Shown piece by piece: positions 26,210 to 35,775 of a stretch of DNA of 64,000 bases (position 1 is the stretch's first letter; each line of letters begins with the position of its first letter). The notes beneath the pieces are model-generated. The model did not search any database and was not told where the DNA came from. It was given only the letters and a program-made list of their open reading frames with translations. Source of the stretch: OCS116 cluster bacterium AG-390-I16 (GTDB taxonomy: Bacteria > Pseudomonadota > Alphaproteobacteria > MED-G09); contig QCGZ01000004.1 in the NCBI GenBank assembly GCA_003279705.1, positions 1 to 64,000 of the forward strand. The letters run 5' to 3'. The translations under genes were made by a program, and so were the position numbers.

Positions 26210-28441
26210 ATGATAAACTTTCAAGAACTTGAGAATTTCAAAAGATTGAATGAAGTTCAGAGAGAGGCCGTTCTTCATGATAATGGACCTTTACTTGTTT
26301 TAGCAGGAGCAGGTACTGGTAAAACAGGCGTTTTAACAACTAGACTTGCAAGGTTATTAACTGAAAATCTTGCTCTACCAGGAGAAATTCTCTCCGTTAC
26401 CTTTACAAATAAAGCTGCAAATGAGATGAGATCAAGAGTTAGCAATCAGATTGGTGACAGAGCCTCAGGATTAAAATGGTTGGGAACTTTCCATTCTATT
26501 GGTGCTCAAATATTAAGAACATACCCAGAGAAAGTTGGATTAAAAAGTGATTTTATAATTTTAGATACTGATGATCAAATTAGATTATTAAAACAGTTGA
26601 TTAGAGATGAAAATATAGATGATAAAAAATGGTCTCCAAAAGGACTCCTAAACCTTATTGATAAATGGAAAAATAAAGGAATTCTTCCTAACAACATCTC
26701 ACGAGATGATGGTGATTATTTTGCAAATGGTAAAGGCAAAATTTTATATAAAAAATATCAAGATCAATTAAAGTTTTTCAATGCCGCAGATTTTGGAGAT
26801 TTAATTCTTGAATGCATAAGACTTTTTAACGAAAATATCGACATTTTGGAACAGTATCAAAATCGTTTTAAATTTATGTTAGTTGATGAGTATCAAGATA
26901 CAAATTCATCTCAATATACCTTATTAAAATTATTATCGAATAAATGGATGAACATTTGCTGTGTAGGCGATGATGATCAATCTATTTACTCCTGGAGAGG
27001 AGCTGAGGTAAGTAATATTTTAAGGTTTGAAAAAGATTTTCCGAATGCAAAAGTAATAAGGTTAGAACAAAATTACAGATCAACAGGTAATATTTTAGCA
27101 GCTGCTTCAAAATTGATTGAGTCTAATGAATCTAGATTCGGAAAAACTTTGTGGACCTCGTCATCTGAGGGAGAAAAGGTTTCTGTTACATCTACATGGG
27201 ATGGTGAAGAGGAAGCAAGAATAATTACTGACGAAATAGAAAAGTATTCTTTAAACAATAAAAATCTTGATGAAATTGCAATATTGGTAAGAGCTAGTTT
27301 CCAAATGAGAGAGTTTGAAGATAGGTTTATATCAGTTGGCCTACCTTATAAAGTTATTGGAGGTCCAAGATTTTATGAGAGAAAAGAAATACGGGATGCA
27401 AATGCCTATTTTAGAATTGCTATTCAACCAAACGATAGTCTTGCTCTTGAAAGGGTTCTTAATACCCCAAAAAGAGGTATTGGAGAAACAACAATAAAAA
27501 AAATTAAGGATTATTCTAAAAATAATAATATTTCTTCAATTGAAGCCATTAGAGACCTCATAAAAACATCAGAAATAAAACCAAAAACAAAACTTTCTTT
27601 AAAGAACTTTATTGATTTAGTGGATAGATGGCATAATTTACTTAATGAAAGAAGTCATTATGAGCTCGCTGAAATAATTCTTGAAGACTCTGGTTATTTA
27701 GAAATGTTAAGGAATGATGAATCAATTACTTCTGCAGGAAGATTAGAAAATATCAAAGAATTATTTAGATCTATTGAACCTTTTGAAAGCTTGCAGGCCT
27801 ACCTAGAACATATTGCTCTGGTAATGGAGATAGATAAAAACCCTGACGGTAACAAAGTTACTTTAATGACTTTGCATGCCGCTAAAGGACTTGAATTTGA
27901 TTTTGTTTATCTTCCTGGTTGGGAGGAAGGTGTCTTTCCAAATCAAAGGTCTTTAGATGAAGGGGGAATAGAATCCCTTGAGGAAGAGAGAAGACTTGCT
28001 TATGTTGGAATAACAAGGGCAAAAATAAAATCCTCGATTTTTTATGCTGCGAATAGAAAGATGCATAATCAATGGCTTTCAAGTATACCTTCAAGATTTA
28101 TTAATGAAATGCCAGAGGAAAATATTGAAATAAACTTATCTCATTTTTCAGGAAATCAAAAAAACTATACAGATATTGAAGAAGATATATTCGATCAATC
28201 TGATTACAGTACGCCTGGTTGGGAAAGAGCAAAAATAGAGACAAGTAATAAAAATTTAGAAAATTTTAAACAAAAAATAATTTCTACCTCACATGCTAAA
28301 TACTCCAAAGGATCAATAGTAATCCATAAAAAATTTGGTCAAGGTAGGGTTGAAAGTATAGATGGAAAAAAATTAACTATTAATTTTGGTGAAAGCGGAA
28401 CCAGAAAGGTAATGGAAAATTTTGTAGAGTCCCTTAATTAA
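26210..28441 (+). CDS. uvrD: UvrD/PcrA-type superfamily 1A DNA helicase
   Basis: A 743-residue 3'-5' helicase. Motifs in order: Q-motif LNEVQREAV, Walker A AGAGTGKT (32-39), TFTNKAANEM (Ia), VDEYQDTN (II), GDDDQSIYSWRGAE (III), EQNYRST (IV), VTLMTLHAAKGLEFD (V) and EERRLAYVGITRAK (VI). The C-terminus has a Tudor-like YSKGSIVIHKKFGQGRV segment found in UvrD/PcrA, where it contacts RNA polymerase. Roles include nucleotide excision and mismatch repair. Stands 83 bp after the RHH gene. Confidence 0.94.
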   Translation: MINFQELENFKRLNEVQREAVLHDNGPLLVLAGAGTGKTGVLTTRLARLLTENLALPGEILSVTFTNKAANEMRSRVSNQIGDRASGLKWLGTFHSIGAQILRTYPEKVGLKSDFIILDTDDQIRLLKQLIRDENIDDKKWSPKGLLNLIDKWKNKGILPNNISRDDGDYFANGKGKILYKKYQDQLKFFNAADFGDLILECIRLFNENIDILEQYQNRFKFMLVDEYQDTNSSQYTLLKLLSNKWMNICCVGDDDQSIYSWRGAEVSNILRFEKDFPNAKVIRLEQNYRSTGNILAAASKLIESNESRFGKTLWTSSSEGEKVSVTSTWDGEEEARIITDEIEKYSLNNKNLDEIAILVRASFQMREFEDRFISVGLPYKVIGGPRFYERKEIRDANAYFRIAIQPNDSLALERVLNTPKRGIGETTIKKIKDYSKNNNISSIEAIRDLIKTSEIKPKTKLSLKNFIDLVDRWHNLLNERSHYELAEIILEDSGYLEMLRNDESITSAGRLENIKELFRSIEPFESLQAYLEHIALVMEIDKNPDGNKVTLMTLHAAKGLEFDFVYLPGWEEGVFPNQRSLDEGGIESLEEERRLAYVGITRAKIKSSIFYAANRKMHNQWLSSIPSRFINEMPEENIEINLSHFSGNQKNYTDIEEDIFDQSDYSTPGWERAKIETSNKNLENFKQKIISTSHAKYSKGSIVIHKKFGQGRVESIDGKKLTINFGESGTRKVMENFVESLN

Positions 28442-28482
28442 AAATTCCTATATTAATTTTTCAAACTAATTATAATAATTAT

Positions 28483-30270
28483 ATGATGCCTAAGAATATT
28501 GAGAAAAATATTAAAAAACTTCGTGAACTTTTTGATGAAGAAACCATTGACGCTTATATTGTTCCACACGAAGATGAGTTTTTAACTGAATATGTTCCTA
28601 ATCATTCTGAGAGGTTAAGTTTTATAACAGGATTTACTGGTTCTGCAGGTTTAACAATAATAACAAAAAATAAAGCAGTCATTTTTGTTGATGGACGATA
28701 TACAACTCAAGTTAAATTAGAAACATCCGATAAAATATTTGATTACCAAGATTTAAATAATACTAATATTGAAAATTGGATAAAAAAAAATATAGAACAA
28801 CAAAGCCAAATTGGATTTTGTTCAATGACCATATCATTTGATAAATTAACTTCTTTTAAGAAATTTGTTTCAAATACAAAAATTACTTTTAAGAAAACTG
28901 ATAACTTGATTGATAAAATATGGCTAAAAAGACCCAATCAAAGAAATGGATTAATCTACGAACACAAAAGCAAGTTTTCAGGTGTATCTCATAAAGAAAA
29001 AAAACAACTAATAATAAAAGAAATTATAAAAGAAGATTGTGACTCTCTTTTTATTAGTGAACCAGAGAATAATTGTTGGTTTTTAAATATAAGGGGAGAT
29101 GACCTAGAGTTTACTCCTTTAGTAAGAAGTTACTCTTTAGTTCAAAAAAACGGAGAAATTAATCTCTTTTCAGATCATGAAATAACAAACAGTATAAAGG
29201 AATATTTTAAGGAAAATAATATAAGACATTTTTCAATTAATAAAATTGAAGAATTTTTTAAAAATAGAAATTTTAAAAAAACTATATTTGATTTTAAAAC
29301 TACTCCATTTGAGCTTGCAAATATTATTTTTAAATATTCGGATGATTTTAAAAATCTCTCAAATCCATGCAACTTGTTAAAAGCATGTAAAAATAAAACT
29401 GAAATTGAAGGTGCAATAAAAGCACACATCAGGGATGGGGTAGCTTTAACTAAATTTCTATTTTGGCTAGATAGTAAATCTGAAAATAATAAATTAAATG
29501 AAATTGATGTAGAGGAAAAATTATTAGATTTAAGAAAAAATGAAGAGAACTTTATTTCACCTTCTTTCAATACAATTGCTGGTGCAGGAAGTAATGGAGC
29601 TATTGTTCATTACAAAGCTAATGAAGCAAGTTGTAAAAAACTAAAAGCTGGCGATCTTTTACTTGTAGATTCTGGAGGACAGTACCTAGATGGCACTACT
29701 GATGTAACCAGAACAATAATATTATTTCCAAAAGAACAAAAAATACAAAAAGAAAAGAAAGATAGATTTACCCGAGTATTAAAAGGCCATATCGCCATAG
29801 CATGTTCAGTTTTTAAAAAAGGTACTATAGGTAAAGATTTAGACCCTTTTGCCAGAAAATATTTAATTGAAGAAGGATTAGATTATAAACATGGTACAGG
29901 TCACGGCGTTGGTTCATTTCTAGGAGTTCACGAAGGTCCACAAAGTATATCACCATTAGGCTTTCAAGAAATTAAAGAGGGTATGATAATTTCAAACGAG
30001 CCAGGATATTATAAGGAAGATGAGTATGGAATAAGAATAGAAAATTTAATTCTCACTAAAGAAATGAACGATGATAGTAACCATCTTTACTTTAAAACAC
30101 TTACCTTAGCTCCAATAGATAAAAATTTAATATCCACAGAAATACTTAATGATGATGAAATAAAATGGATAGATACTTATCATGATAAAGTATACAAAAA
30201 TTTATCAGAATTTATGCAAGAAAAAGAATTAGTCTGGTTGAGAAAAAGTTGTGAGCCTATTCTGCAATAA
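28483..30270 (+). CDS. pepP: Xaa-Pro aminopeptidase P (M24B)
   Basis: A 595-residue metallopeptidase of the three-domain aminopeptidase P type: two creatinase-like N-terminal domains (FVDGRYTTQVKLE; NNCWFLNIRGDD) and the pita-bread catalytic domain. Dinuclear metal ligands are visible in LLVDSGGQYLDGTTDVTRT (two Asp), HGTGHGVGSFLGVHEGP (His), ISNEPGYY (Glu) and GIRIENL (Glu). It removes N-terminal residues preceding proline. Its last 14 bp overlap the end of ligA tail to tail. Two successive ATGs begin the ORF. Confidence 0.93.
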   Translation: MMPKNIEKNIKKLRELFDEETIDAYIVPHEDEFLTEYVPNHSERLSFITGFTGSAGLTIITKNKAVIFVDGRYTTQVKLETSDKIFDYQDLNNTNIENWIKKNIEQQSQIGFCSMTISFDKLTSFKKFVSNTKITFKKTDNLIDKIWLKRPNQRNGLIYEHKSKFSGVSHKEKKQLIIKEIIKEDCDSLFISEPENNCWFLNIRGDDLEFTPLVRSYSLVQKNGEINLFSDHEITNSIKEYFKENNIRHFSINKIEEFFKNRNFKKTIFDFKTTPFELANIIFKYSDDFKNLSNPCNLLKACKNKTEIEGAIKAHIRDGVALTKFLFWLDSKSENNKLNEIDVEEKLLDLRKNEENFISPSFNTIAGAGSNGAIVHYKANEASCKKLKAGDLLLVDSGGQYLDGTTDVTRTIILFPKEQKIQKEKKDRFTRVLKGHIAIACSVFKKGTIGKDLDPFARKYLIEEGLDYKHGTGHGVGSFLGVHEGPQSISPLGFQEIKEGMIISNEPGYYKEDEYGIRIENLILTKEMNDDSNHLYFKTLTLAPIDKNLISTEILNDDEIKWIDTYHDKVYKNLSEFMQEKELVWLRKSCEPILQ

Positions 30271-32413
30271 AATCATTCCACTCCTGCTCAGAAAAAACTC
30301 TAACACCATATTCATTTGCTTTATCTACTTTTGATAATGTCGGTTTATCTCCCGCAATCAAAAAATTAGTCTTTTTAGAAAGTGATGATGATAGTTTGGC
30401 GCCCAAAAGTTCAATTTTTACCTTTGCTTCAGCACGACTCATAGTTTTAAGTGTACCAGTGATTAGGACTGTTTTATTTGATATTTTCGTTTCTTTAACT
30501 TCCTTATTGTACTGTTTTACAGTAACGCCAGACTGAATCAATTGAATTATTAATTGCCTTGTATCATTATTTTGAAAAAAATCTATAAGTGAGAGAGCAA
30601 CTTTTTCACCAACACCATCCAAAGACAAAAGTTCTTGTTTGGATACTTCAATGTTATCAATTGTTATATTTTCTAACATTTTATTAATAGATTTATAATA
30701 ATTTGCAATTAAATCAGCAGAAGATAAGCCCAAGTGTCTTATTCCAAGAGAAAATAAAAAACGATCTAAATCAATTTCTCTTTTTTTATTAATTGCATTA
30801 AATAATTTAAGGGCGCTTTCCTTGATTGTTCCGATTTTTAACCTTGGTCCAGAGGTATATTTCCAAAAAGAAGGTGGATTATTCTTATATTTTTCTTCTA
30901 AATAAAAAATATCAACTGGTGATTTAATTAAACCCTCCAAATAATATTCATCTATCTGTTTTTCACCCAAACCATCGATATCAAAAGCTGATTTTGACGA
31001 AAAATGCTTAATTCTTTCAATAAGTTGAGCAGAACAATTAAATGCCCCAGTACACCTAATGTATTTTTCTTCTTTTTCTTTTTTTCCTGTCTTTATTTTA
31101 TCCCTAATAGTTTTGGAGTTACAAACAGGACAAATTTCTGGAGGACTAATTGGTTTTAAATTTTTTTCTCTTTTCTCTTTAATTACACCGATAACTTGTG
31201 GAATAACATCCCCTGCCCTTTGAACCCAGACAGTATCTCCAACCCTAATATCCTTTCTTTTTATTTCTTCAAAGTTATGAAGACTTGCGTTTGAAACAAG
31301 TGCGCCTCCAATATTTACAGGCAAAAGTCTTGCAACTGGTGTCAAAACACCTGTACGTCCTACCTGTATTTCAATATCTAAAATTTTAGTTACTGCTTTT
31401 TCTGCAGGAAATTTATGAGCAATTGCCCATCTTGGGTGATGTTCGGTCGATTGAAGTCTCTCACGCCAATCTAGTCTATTAATTTTATAAACTATTCCAT
31501 CTATATCATAACCAAGAGCCGCTCTTCTTTCCAATATATCTTCATAGAAAACAATTAATTCATCAATAGACTTAAAAAGACCAAAATTATCATTTGTAGG
31601 AAAGCCTAATTCTTTAAAAAAATTTATCAAATCATAATGATTGTCATACGGTAAGAAAGATACGCTTCCCCATGCGTATGCAAAGAACTCTAAAGATCTT
31701 TTTGCCGTTTCATTTGGGTCTAATTGTTTTAAAGATCCTGCAGCGGCATTTCTTGGATTTTTAAATAATTCCTTTCCCTGCTTATCCTGAATTTTATTTA
31801 ATAGATTAAAATTATCATGGGACATATAAACCTCACCCCTGATCTCTAATAGTTTTGGTGTTTTTTTTCTATCTAGTACATGAGGTATACTTTTTATGGT
31901 TTTAATATTTTCTGTAATATCCTCCCCTGTTTTACCATTTCCCCTAGTTGCTCCTAACTTTAAAATACCGTCTTCATATATTAAACTTGCTGAAAGACCA
32001 TCTATTTTTGGCTCAGCCACATAATCAATTTTTTCTGTACTATCTATTCTTAAAAAATTTCTTAGACTATCGCTCCAAGAAATAACCTCTTCTTTGTTTT
32101 TGGCATTTTGAATTGAAAGCATGGGGGTTGAATGATTTACCTTCTTAAATTTTTCAGAAGGTTCAGCACCTACTGAGAGAGATGGCGAGTTTGCATTAAC
32201 TAAAGAAGGATATTTTTGTTCAATTTCTAATATAGATCTTCTTAAATCATCATATTCTGCATCTGAAATTAATGGATTATGATCTTTATAATAGGAAATA
32301 TCATGTTTTTTTACTGTCAGGTATAACTGTTCAAGCTGATCTTTTACTTTTTTCTCTTTTGAGGTTTTAGTATTATCCGATTGGTGTTGATCTATTTTTT
32401 CTTTATTCGACAT
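30257..32413 (-). CDS. ligA: NAD+-dependent DNA ligase
   Basis: A 718-residue replicative ligase: adenylation domain with AEPKIDGLSAS (AMP lysine at 136) and ATRGNGKTGEDITENI, OB fold with VGRTGVLTPVA, a four-Cys zinc finger starting CPVCNSKT, helix-hairpin-helix repeats (SLDGVGEKVALSL), and a C-terminal BRCT domain (KTVLITGTLKTMSRAEA). An extra charged stretch of about 25 residues precedes the usual N-terminus. AAGGAT precedes the ATG, which overlaps the bamD stop by 11 bp. Last gene of the dcw run. Confidence 0.96.
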   Translation of the reverse strand: MSNKEKIDQHQSDNTKTSKEKKVKDQLEQLYLTVKKHDISYYKDHNPLISDAEYDDLRRSILEIEQKYPSLVNANSPSLSVGAEPSEKFKKVNHSTPMLSIQNAKNKEEVISWSDSLRNFLRIDSTEKIDYVAEPKIDGLSASLIYEDGILKLGATRGNGKTGEDITENIKTIKSIPHVLDRKKTPKLLEIRGEVYMSHDNFNLLNKIQDKQGKELFKNPRNAAAGSLKQLDPNETAKRSLEFFAYAWGSVSFLPYDNHYDLINFFKELGFPTNDNFGLFKSIDELIVFYEDILERRAALGYDIDGIVYKINRLDWRERLQSTEHHPRWAIAHKFPAEKAVTKILDIEIQVGRTGVLTPVARLLPVNIGGALVSNASLHNFEEIKRKDIRVGDTVWVQRAGDVIPQVIGVIKEKREKNLKPISPPEICPVCNSKTIRDKIKTGKKEKEEKYIRCTGAFNCSAQLIERIKHFSSKSAFDIDGLGEKQIDEYYLEGLIKSPVDIFYLEEKYKNNPPSFWKYTSGPRLKIGTIKESALKLFNAINKKREIDLDRFLFSLGIRHLGLSSADLIANYYKSINKMLENITIDNIEVSKQELLSLDGVGEKVALSLIDFFQNNDTRQLIIQLIQSGVTVKQYNKEVKETKISNKTVLITGTLKTMSRAEAKVKIELLGAKLSSSLSKKTNFLIAGDKPTLSKVDKANEYGVRVFSEQEWNDFIAE

Positions 32414-33164
32414 TATCCTTAATCAATTCATAACTATCTTTATACCATGAACTTTCCGGAAAATTATGACCTAAAACTGAAGCAGTATTATAAGCTTCAT
32501 CGAGTAAGCCCATTGATAAATATGCCTCAACTGTTCTATGAAGCGCCTCCGGAACATGACTTGTGGTTTGATAATCAACGGTAACAGTTCTAAATCTGTT
32601 AATTGCTGCTAAAAAAGCCTTTTTCTGAAGGTAATATCTTCCGATGTACATTTCTTTACCAGCTAAATGATCCAGCGTAAGATCAATTTTTAATTGTGAG
32701 TCTTTTGCATAATCTGTATCAGGATACCTTCTTACAACCTCTACAAAAGATTCTAATGCTAATTCAGTTATTCTTTGATCCCTTGCTACATCTTGAATTC
32801 TCTCGTAATAGGATTGTCCAATTAAGTAATAAGCATAAACCGCATGCTTGTTACCTGGGTGAAGAGAAATAAACCTTTGAGCAGTTGATATTGCTTGATC
32901 ATACTGGTTTTGAAGATAGTAAGCATATGCAGACATTAACATTGATCTTCTAGCCCATGATGAGTAAGGATGTTGTCTTTCAACCTCATCAAACTCAAAT
33001 GCAGCCTGTTGGAGTCTTCCTCTATCAAGATTATAAACAGCATTATTATAAATCGCTGCCAATGATCTTTCTCTGTACTCAGGTCTCTCATTAGTACTAG
33101 AACATCCTGATATCAGAATTAATAGCAAAGGTATAAAAAATTTATATAAATTTAGTTTTCTCAA
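32403..33164 (-). CDS. bamD: Outer-membrane assembly lipoprotein BamD
   Basis: A 253-residue TPR lipoprotein of the BAM complex that inserts outer-membrane proteins. The signal peptide ends in a lipobox, LISGC with Cys21. TPR-like repeats follow (YNNAVYNLDRGRLQQAAFEF, YYLQNQYDQAISTAQRF). The start is TTG at 33164, the only start codon between the upstream in-frame stop and the signal peptide. In relatives recN often lies between bamD and ligA; here the two overlap directly. Confidence 0.93.
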   Translation of the reverse strand: MRKLNLYKFFIPLLLILISGCSSTNERPEYRERSLAAIYNNAVYNLDRGRLQQAAFEFDEVERQHPYSSWARRSMLMSAYAYYLQNQYDQAISTAQRFISLHPGNKHAVYAYYLIGQSYYERIQDVARDQRITELALESFVEVVRRYPDTDYAKDSQLKIDLTLDHLAGKEMYIGRYYLQKKAFLAAINRFRTVTVDYQTTSHVPEALHRTVEAYLSMGLLDEAYNTASVLGHNFPESSWYKDSYELIKDNVE

Positions 33165-33233
33165 TTGATTTCAACGTAAGAATTAAATTAAATTAATATT
33201 ATAAACATCTATAATTAAAATGTCTTTATAAAA

Positions 33234-34196
33234 TTAACTGGCTAGGTAATTTGACTCGATGCCTCTATTAAACTCTTGATAAGGTGTATCTGAGTATTCA
33301 ACTATTTCATAGTTCTCATTAGATTTAAATAATTCATGCAATAGAAGATTGTTAATATAATGACCACATCTTAGCCCTTGATAACTTCCTTGAATTCGAT
33401 AACCTGAAGTATAAATATCCCCTACTGCATCTAATAATTTATGCCTTGAAAACTCATTTTCATGCCTTAAGCCTTCAGGATTAATTATTTCATTTTTATC
33501 AACAATTATACAATTATCAATACTTCCACCTAAGCCAAGACCTTGCGAGCGCATATATTCAACATCTTTAATAAAACCAAAAGTTCGTGCATTTGAGGCA
33601 AAGTTTTTAAAATTATAATTAGTAAGTGATGTAGATGCACTTTGCTTACCAACGGCCTCATTCTCAAAATCAATTTCAACAGAAAATTTTTGGTCACTAC
33701 TTGGAGTAAATGAACAATATTTATTATCAACAGTAACTTCGATCTTTCTTAAAATTTTCAAAATTTTTCTTTTCATTTTAAGCGATTGTATTCCACAGTC
33801 TTCAATTATCTCAATAAAAGGTAATGAACTTCCATCCATAATTGGAACCTCAGGTCCATTTAACTCAATAATTATATTATCAATACCTGCTCCATTAAAA
33901 GCAGCCATTAAGTGTTCAATGGTTGATATTTTAATACCATATTTATTCTCTATTGTTGTGCATAAGCTTGTATCAGAAACATTTGAATATAGAGCTTGTA
34001 TTGAACGTTCTTTAATTTTTTTATCTATATCTGTCCTTATAAAAACAATACCAGTATTTTCTCTACCAGGCTTCAAAGTTACTTTAATAAGGTTTCCAGA
34101 GTGTAGACCTATACCATTAAAGCTCTTGGATTTTAAAATAGTTGTCTGCCAAGGATGGTTTCCAGATGTTATTGATGGTGAAACAAGGTTGTTCAT
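33234..34196 (-). CDS. lpxC: UDP-3-O-acyl-N-acetylglucosamine deacetylase
   Basis: The committed, zinc-dependent step of lipid A synthesis. The 320-residue protein shows FNGIGLHSGN, the zinc-binding TIEHLMAAFNG, NGPEVPIMDGSS, the second zinc site SRHKLLDAVGD, and the catalytic His in LRCGHYINN. It shows that the cell makes lipopolysaccharide. Follows ftsZ after 150 bp of AT-rich DNA in which I see nothing else, and precedes bamD by 69 bp. Confidence 0.96.
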   Translation of the reverse strand: MNNLVSPSITSGNHPWQTTILKSKSFNGIGLHSGNLIKVTLKPGRENTGIVFIRTDIDKKIKERSIQALYSNVSDTSLCTTIENKYGIKISTIEHLMAAFNGAGIDNIIIELNGPEVPIMDGSSLPFIEIIEDCGIQSLKMKRKILKILRKIEVTVDNKYCSFTPSSDQKFSVEIDFENEAVGKQSASTSLTNYNFKNFASNARTFGFIKDVEYMRSQGLGLGGSIDNCIIVDKNEIINPEGLRHENEFSRHKLLDAVGDIYTSGYRIQGSYQGLRCGHYINNLLLHELFKSNENYEIVEYSDTPYQEFNRGIESNYLAS

Positions 34197-34346
34197 AAAA
34201 ATATCTTTAATTTACTTATTTTCTAACTTAAAATTTATCTATAAATTCATAACAATAGTTATGTTTACAGTTAAACAAATAACAATTAAAATCATAGATA
34301 GCTAATAAATGATTGTGACTTAATGTAACTTAGATTAATTAAGAAT

Positions 34347-35705
34347 TTATTGACCTTTAATTTTTCCAAAAAATCTTTGCAATGCAGGAATCTCTAATTG
34401 AGAATTTGAATCATCTTCTTTCTCAGAGGAGTCAAATCTATCACTATTAAATAAAGGAACTCCATCATCTTTTTCCCAATCCTCAGGTTCAGGTAAATTT
34501 GAAATATTCTCATCAGATAGTGAGTCTGAAAAGTCATCATCAAAATCATTATAATCATCAAAGTCCATATTATGCGGTTCCTCAGGTGTAGTTTTTTTAA
34601 CCTCTAGCTCAACATTTTCTGTTTCATTATCATTGATTACATCAACAAAATTACTCTCGGTTGAATTATTTTCCTTATTAATTTCAACAATCTTCTCTTC
34701 AACTGATTGATCCATACCAGTTGCAATAACTGCTGTTTTAAAATTATCCCCCATTTGTTCATCCTGGAAGATACCAAAAATTACTTCGCATTCTTCTCCA
34801 ACATCCTTTTGAATAACAGATAGAGCACCTTGTATCTCAAAAGGATTAATATCTGCACCAGCTGTCAAAGAAACCAAAAGTCCCTTTGTTCCTTTCAATG
34901 ATAAATCATCTAACATAGGATTTGAAATTGCATCTTCAGCAGACAAAATAGCTCTGTCCTCTCCAGAAGAAACTCCTACACCAAATACAGCTTTACCTTT
35001 ATGTTGCATAATTGTTTTAACATCTGCAAAATCAATATTAATAGAACCGTTCTTCATTATTAGAGCGCTTATTGCCGACACCCCATCATATAGTGTTTTG
35101 TTTACGAGATCTTCACATTCTTTCATTGGAGTTTTTTCATTAATAATTCTAAAGATATTTTGGTTAGGTATTACAATTACAGTGTCAAGAATTGCACATA
35201 GCTCGTCGATACCACTTTTAGCAGACAACATTCTTTTTTTGCCTTCAAAACTCCAAGGTGTAGTAACAATTGCGACTGTAAGAATACCCATATCTTTTGC
35301 TAACTGTGCTATAACTGGTGCAGCACCTGTACCAGTACCTCCACCAAGACATGCAGTAATAAACAACATATGAGTACCCTCTAAATACCTCCTGATTTCT
35401 TCTTGAGACTCCTCTGCTGCTTTTTTACCAACTTTTGGATCAGCACCAGCACCAAGGCCTTCTGTCGAATGAGAGCCAATAGAAATGGGTGTAACTCCTT
35501 TAAGATTTTCAAGGTCTTGGACATCGGTATTAGCAGCGAATAATTCAACCCCATCAAGGCCTTGCTCAACCATTGTTTTAAGAGCATTACCTCCACCACC
35601 ACCAACACCTATTAAGGATAACCTTGGTCGTAGCTTTTCTATTTCAGGTGTTTCCAAAGAAATACTGCTATTAGATACGAAATTTTCATCATCATAAGTA
35701 GTCAT
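34347..35705 (-). CDS. ftsZ: Cell division GTPase FtsZ
   Basis: The tubulin-like Z-ring protein, 452 residues. The GTPase core starts SLIGVGGGGGNALKTM, with the tubulin signature GGGTGTG at 121-127 and the T7-type NIDFADVKTIM. After the core comes an acidic Asp/Glu/Asn-rich linker (about 330-430) and a short end LEIPALQRFFGKIKGQ that should act as the conserved C-terminal peptide for FtsA binding. GAGGT precedes the ATG. Follows ftsA by 70 bp. Confidence 0.96.
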   Translation of the reverse strand: MTTYDDENFVSNSSISLETPEIEKLRPRLSLIGVGGGGGNALKTMVEQGLDGVELFAANTDVQDLENLKGVTPISIGSHSTEGLGAGADPKVGKKAAEESQEEIRRYLEGTHMLFITACLGGGTGTGAAPVIAQLAKDMGILTVAIVTTPWSFEGKKRMLSAKSGIDELCAILDTVIVIPNQNIFRIINEKTPMKECEDLVNKTLYDGVSAISALIMKNGSINIDFADVKTIMQHKGKAVFGVGVSSGEDRAILSAEDAISNPMLDDLSLKGTKGLLVSLTAGADINPFEIQGALSVIQKDVGEECEVIFGIFQDEQMGDNFKTAVIATGMDQSVEEKIVEINKENNSTESNFVDVINDNETENVELEVKKTTPEEPHNMDFDDYNDFDDDFSDSLSDENISNLPEPEDWEKDDGVPLFNSDRFDSSEKEDDSNSQLEIPALQRFFGKIKGQ

Positions 35706-35775
35706 TTTAAGACCTCATAACATTACAATGTAAATTTCTACTGATTCTTACATTTAAACAAGCTTAAGTTATTGA

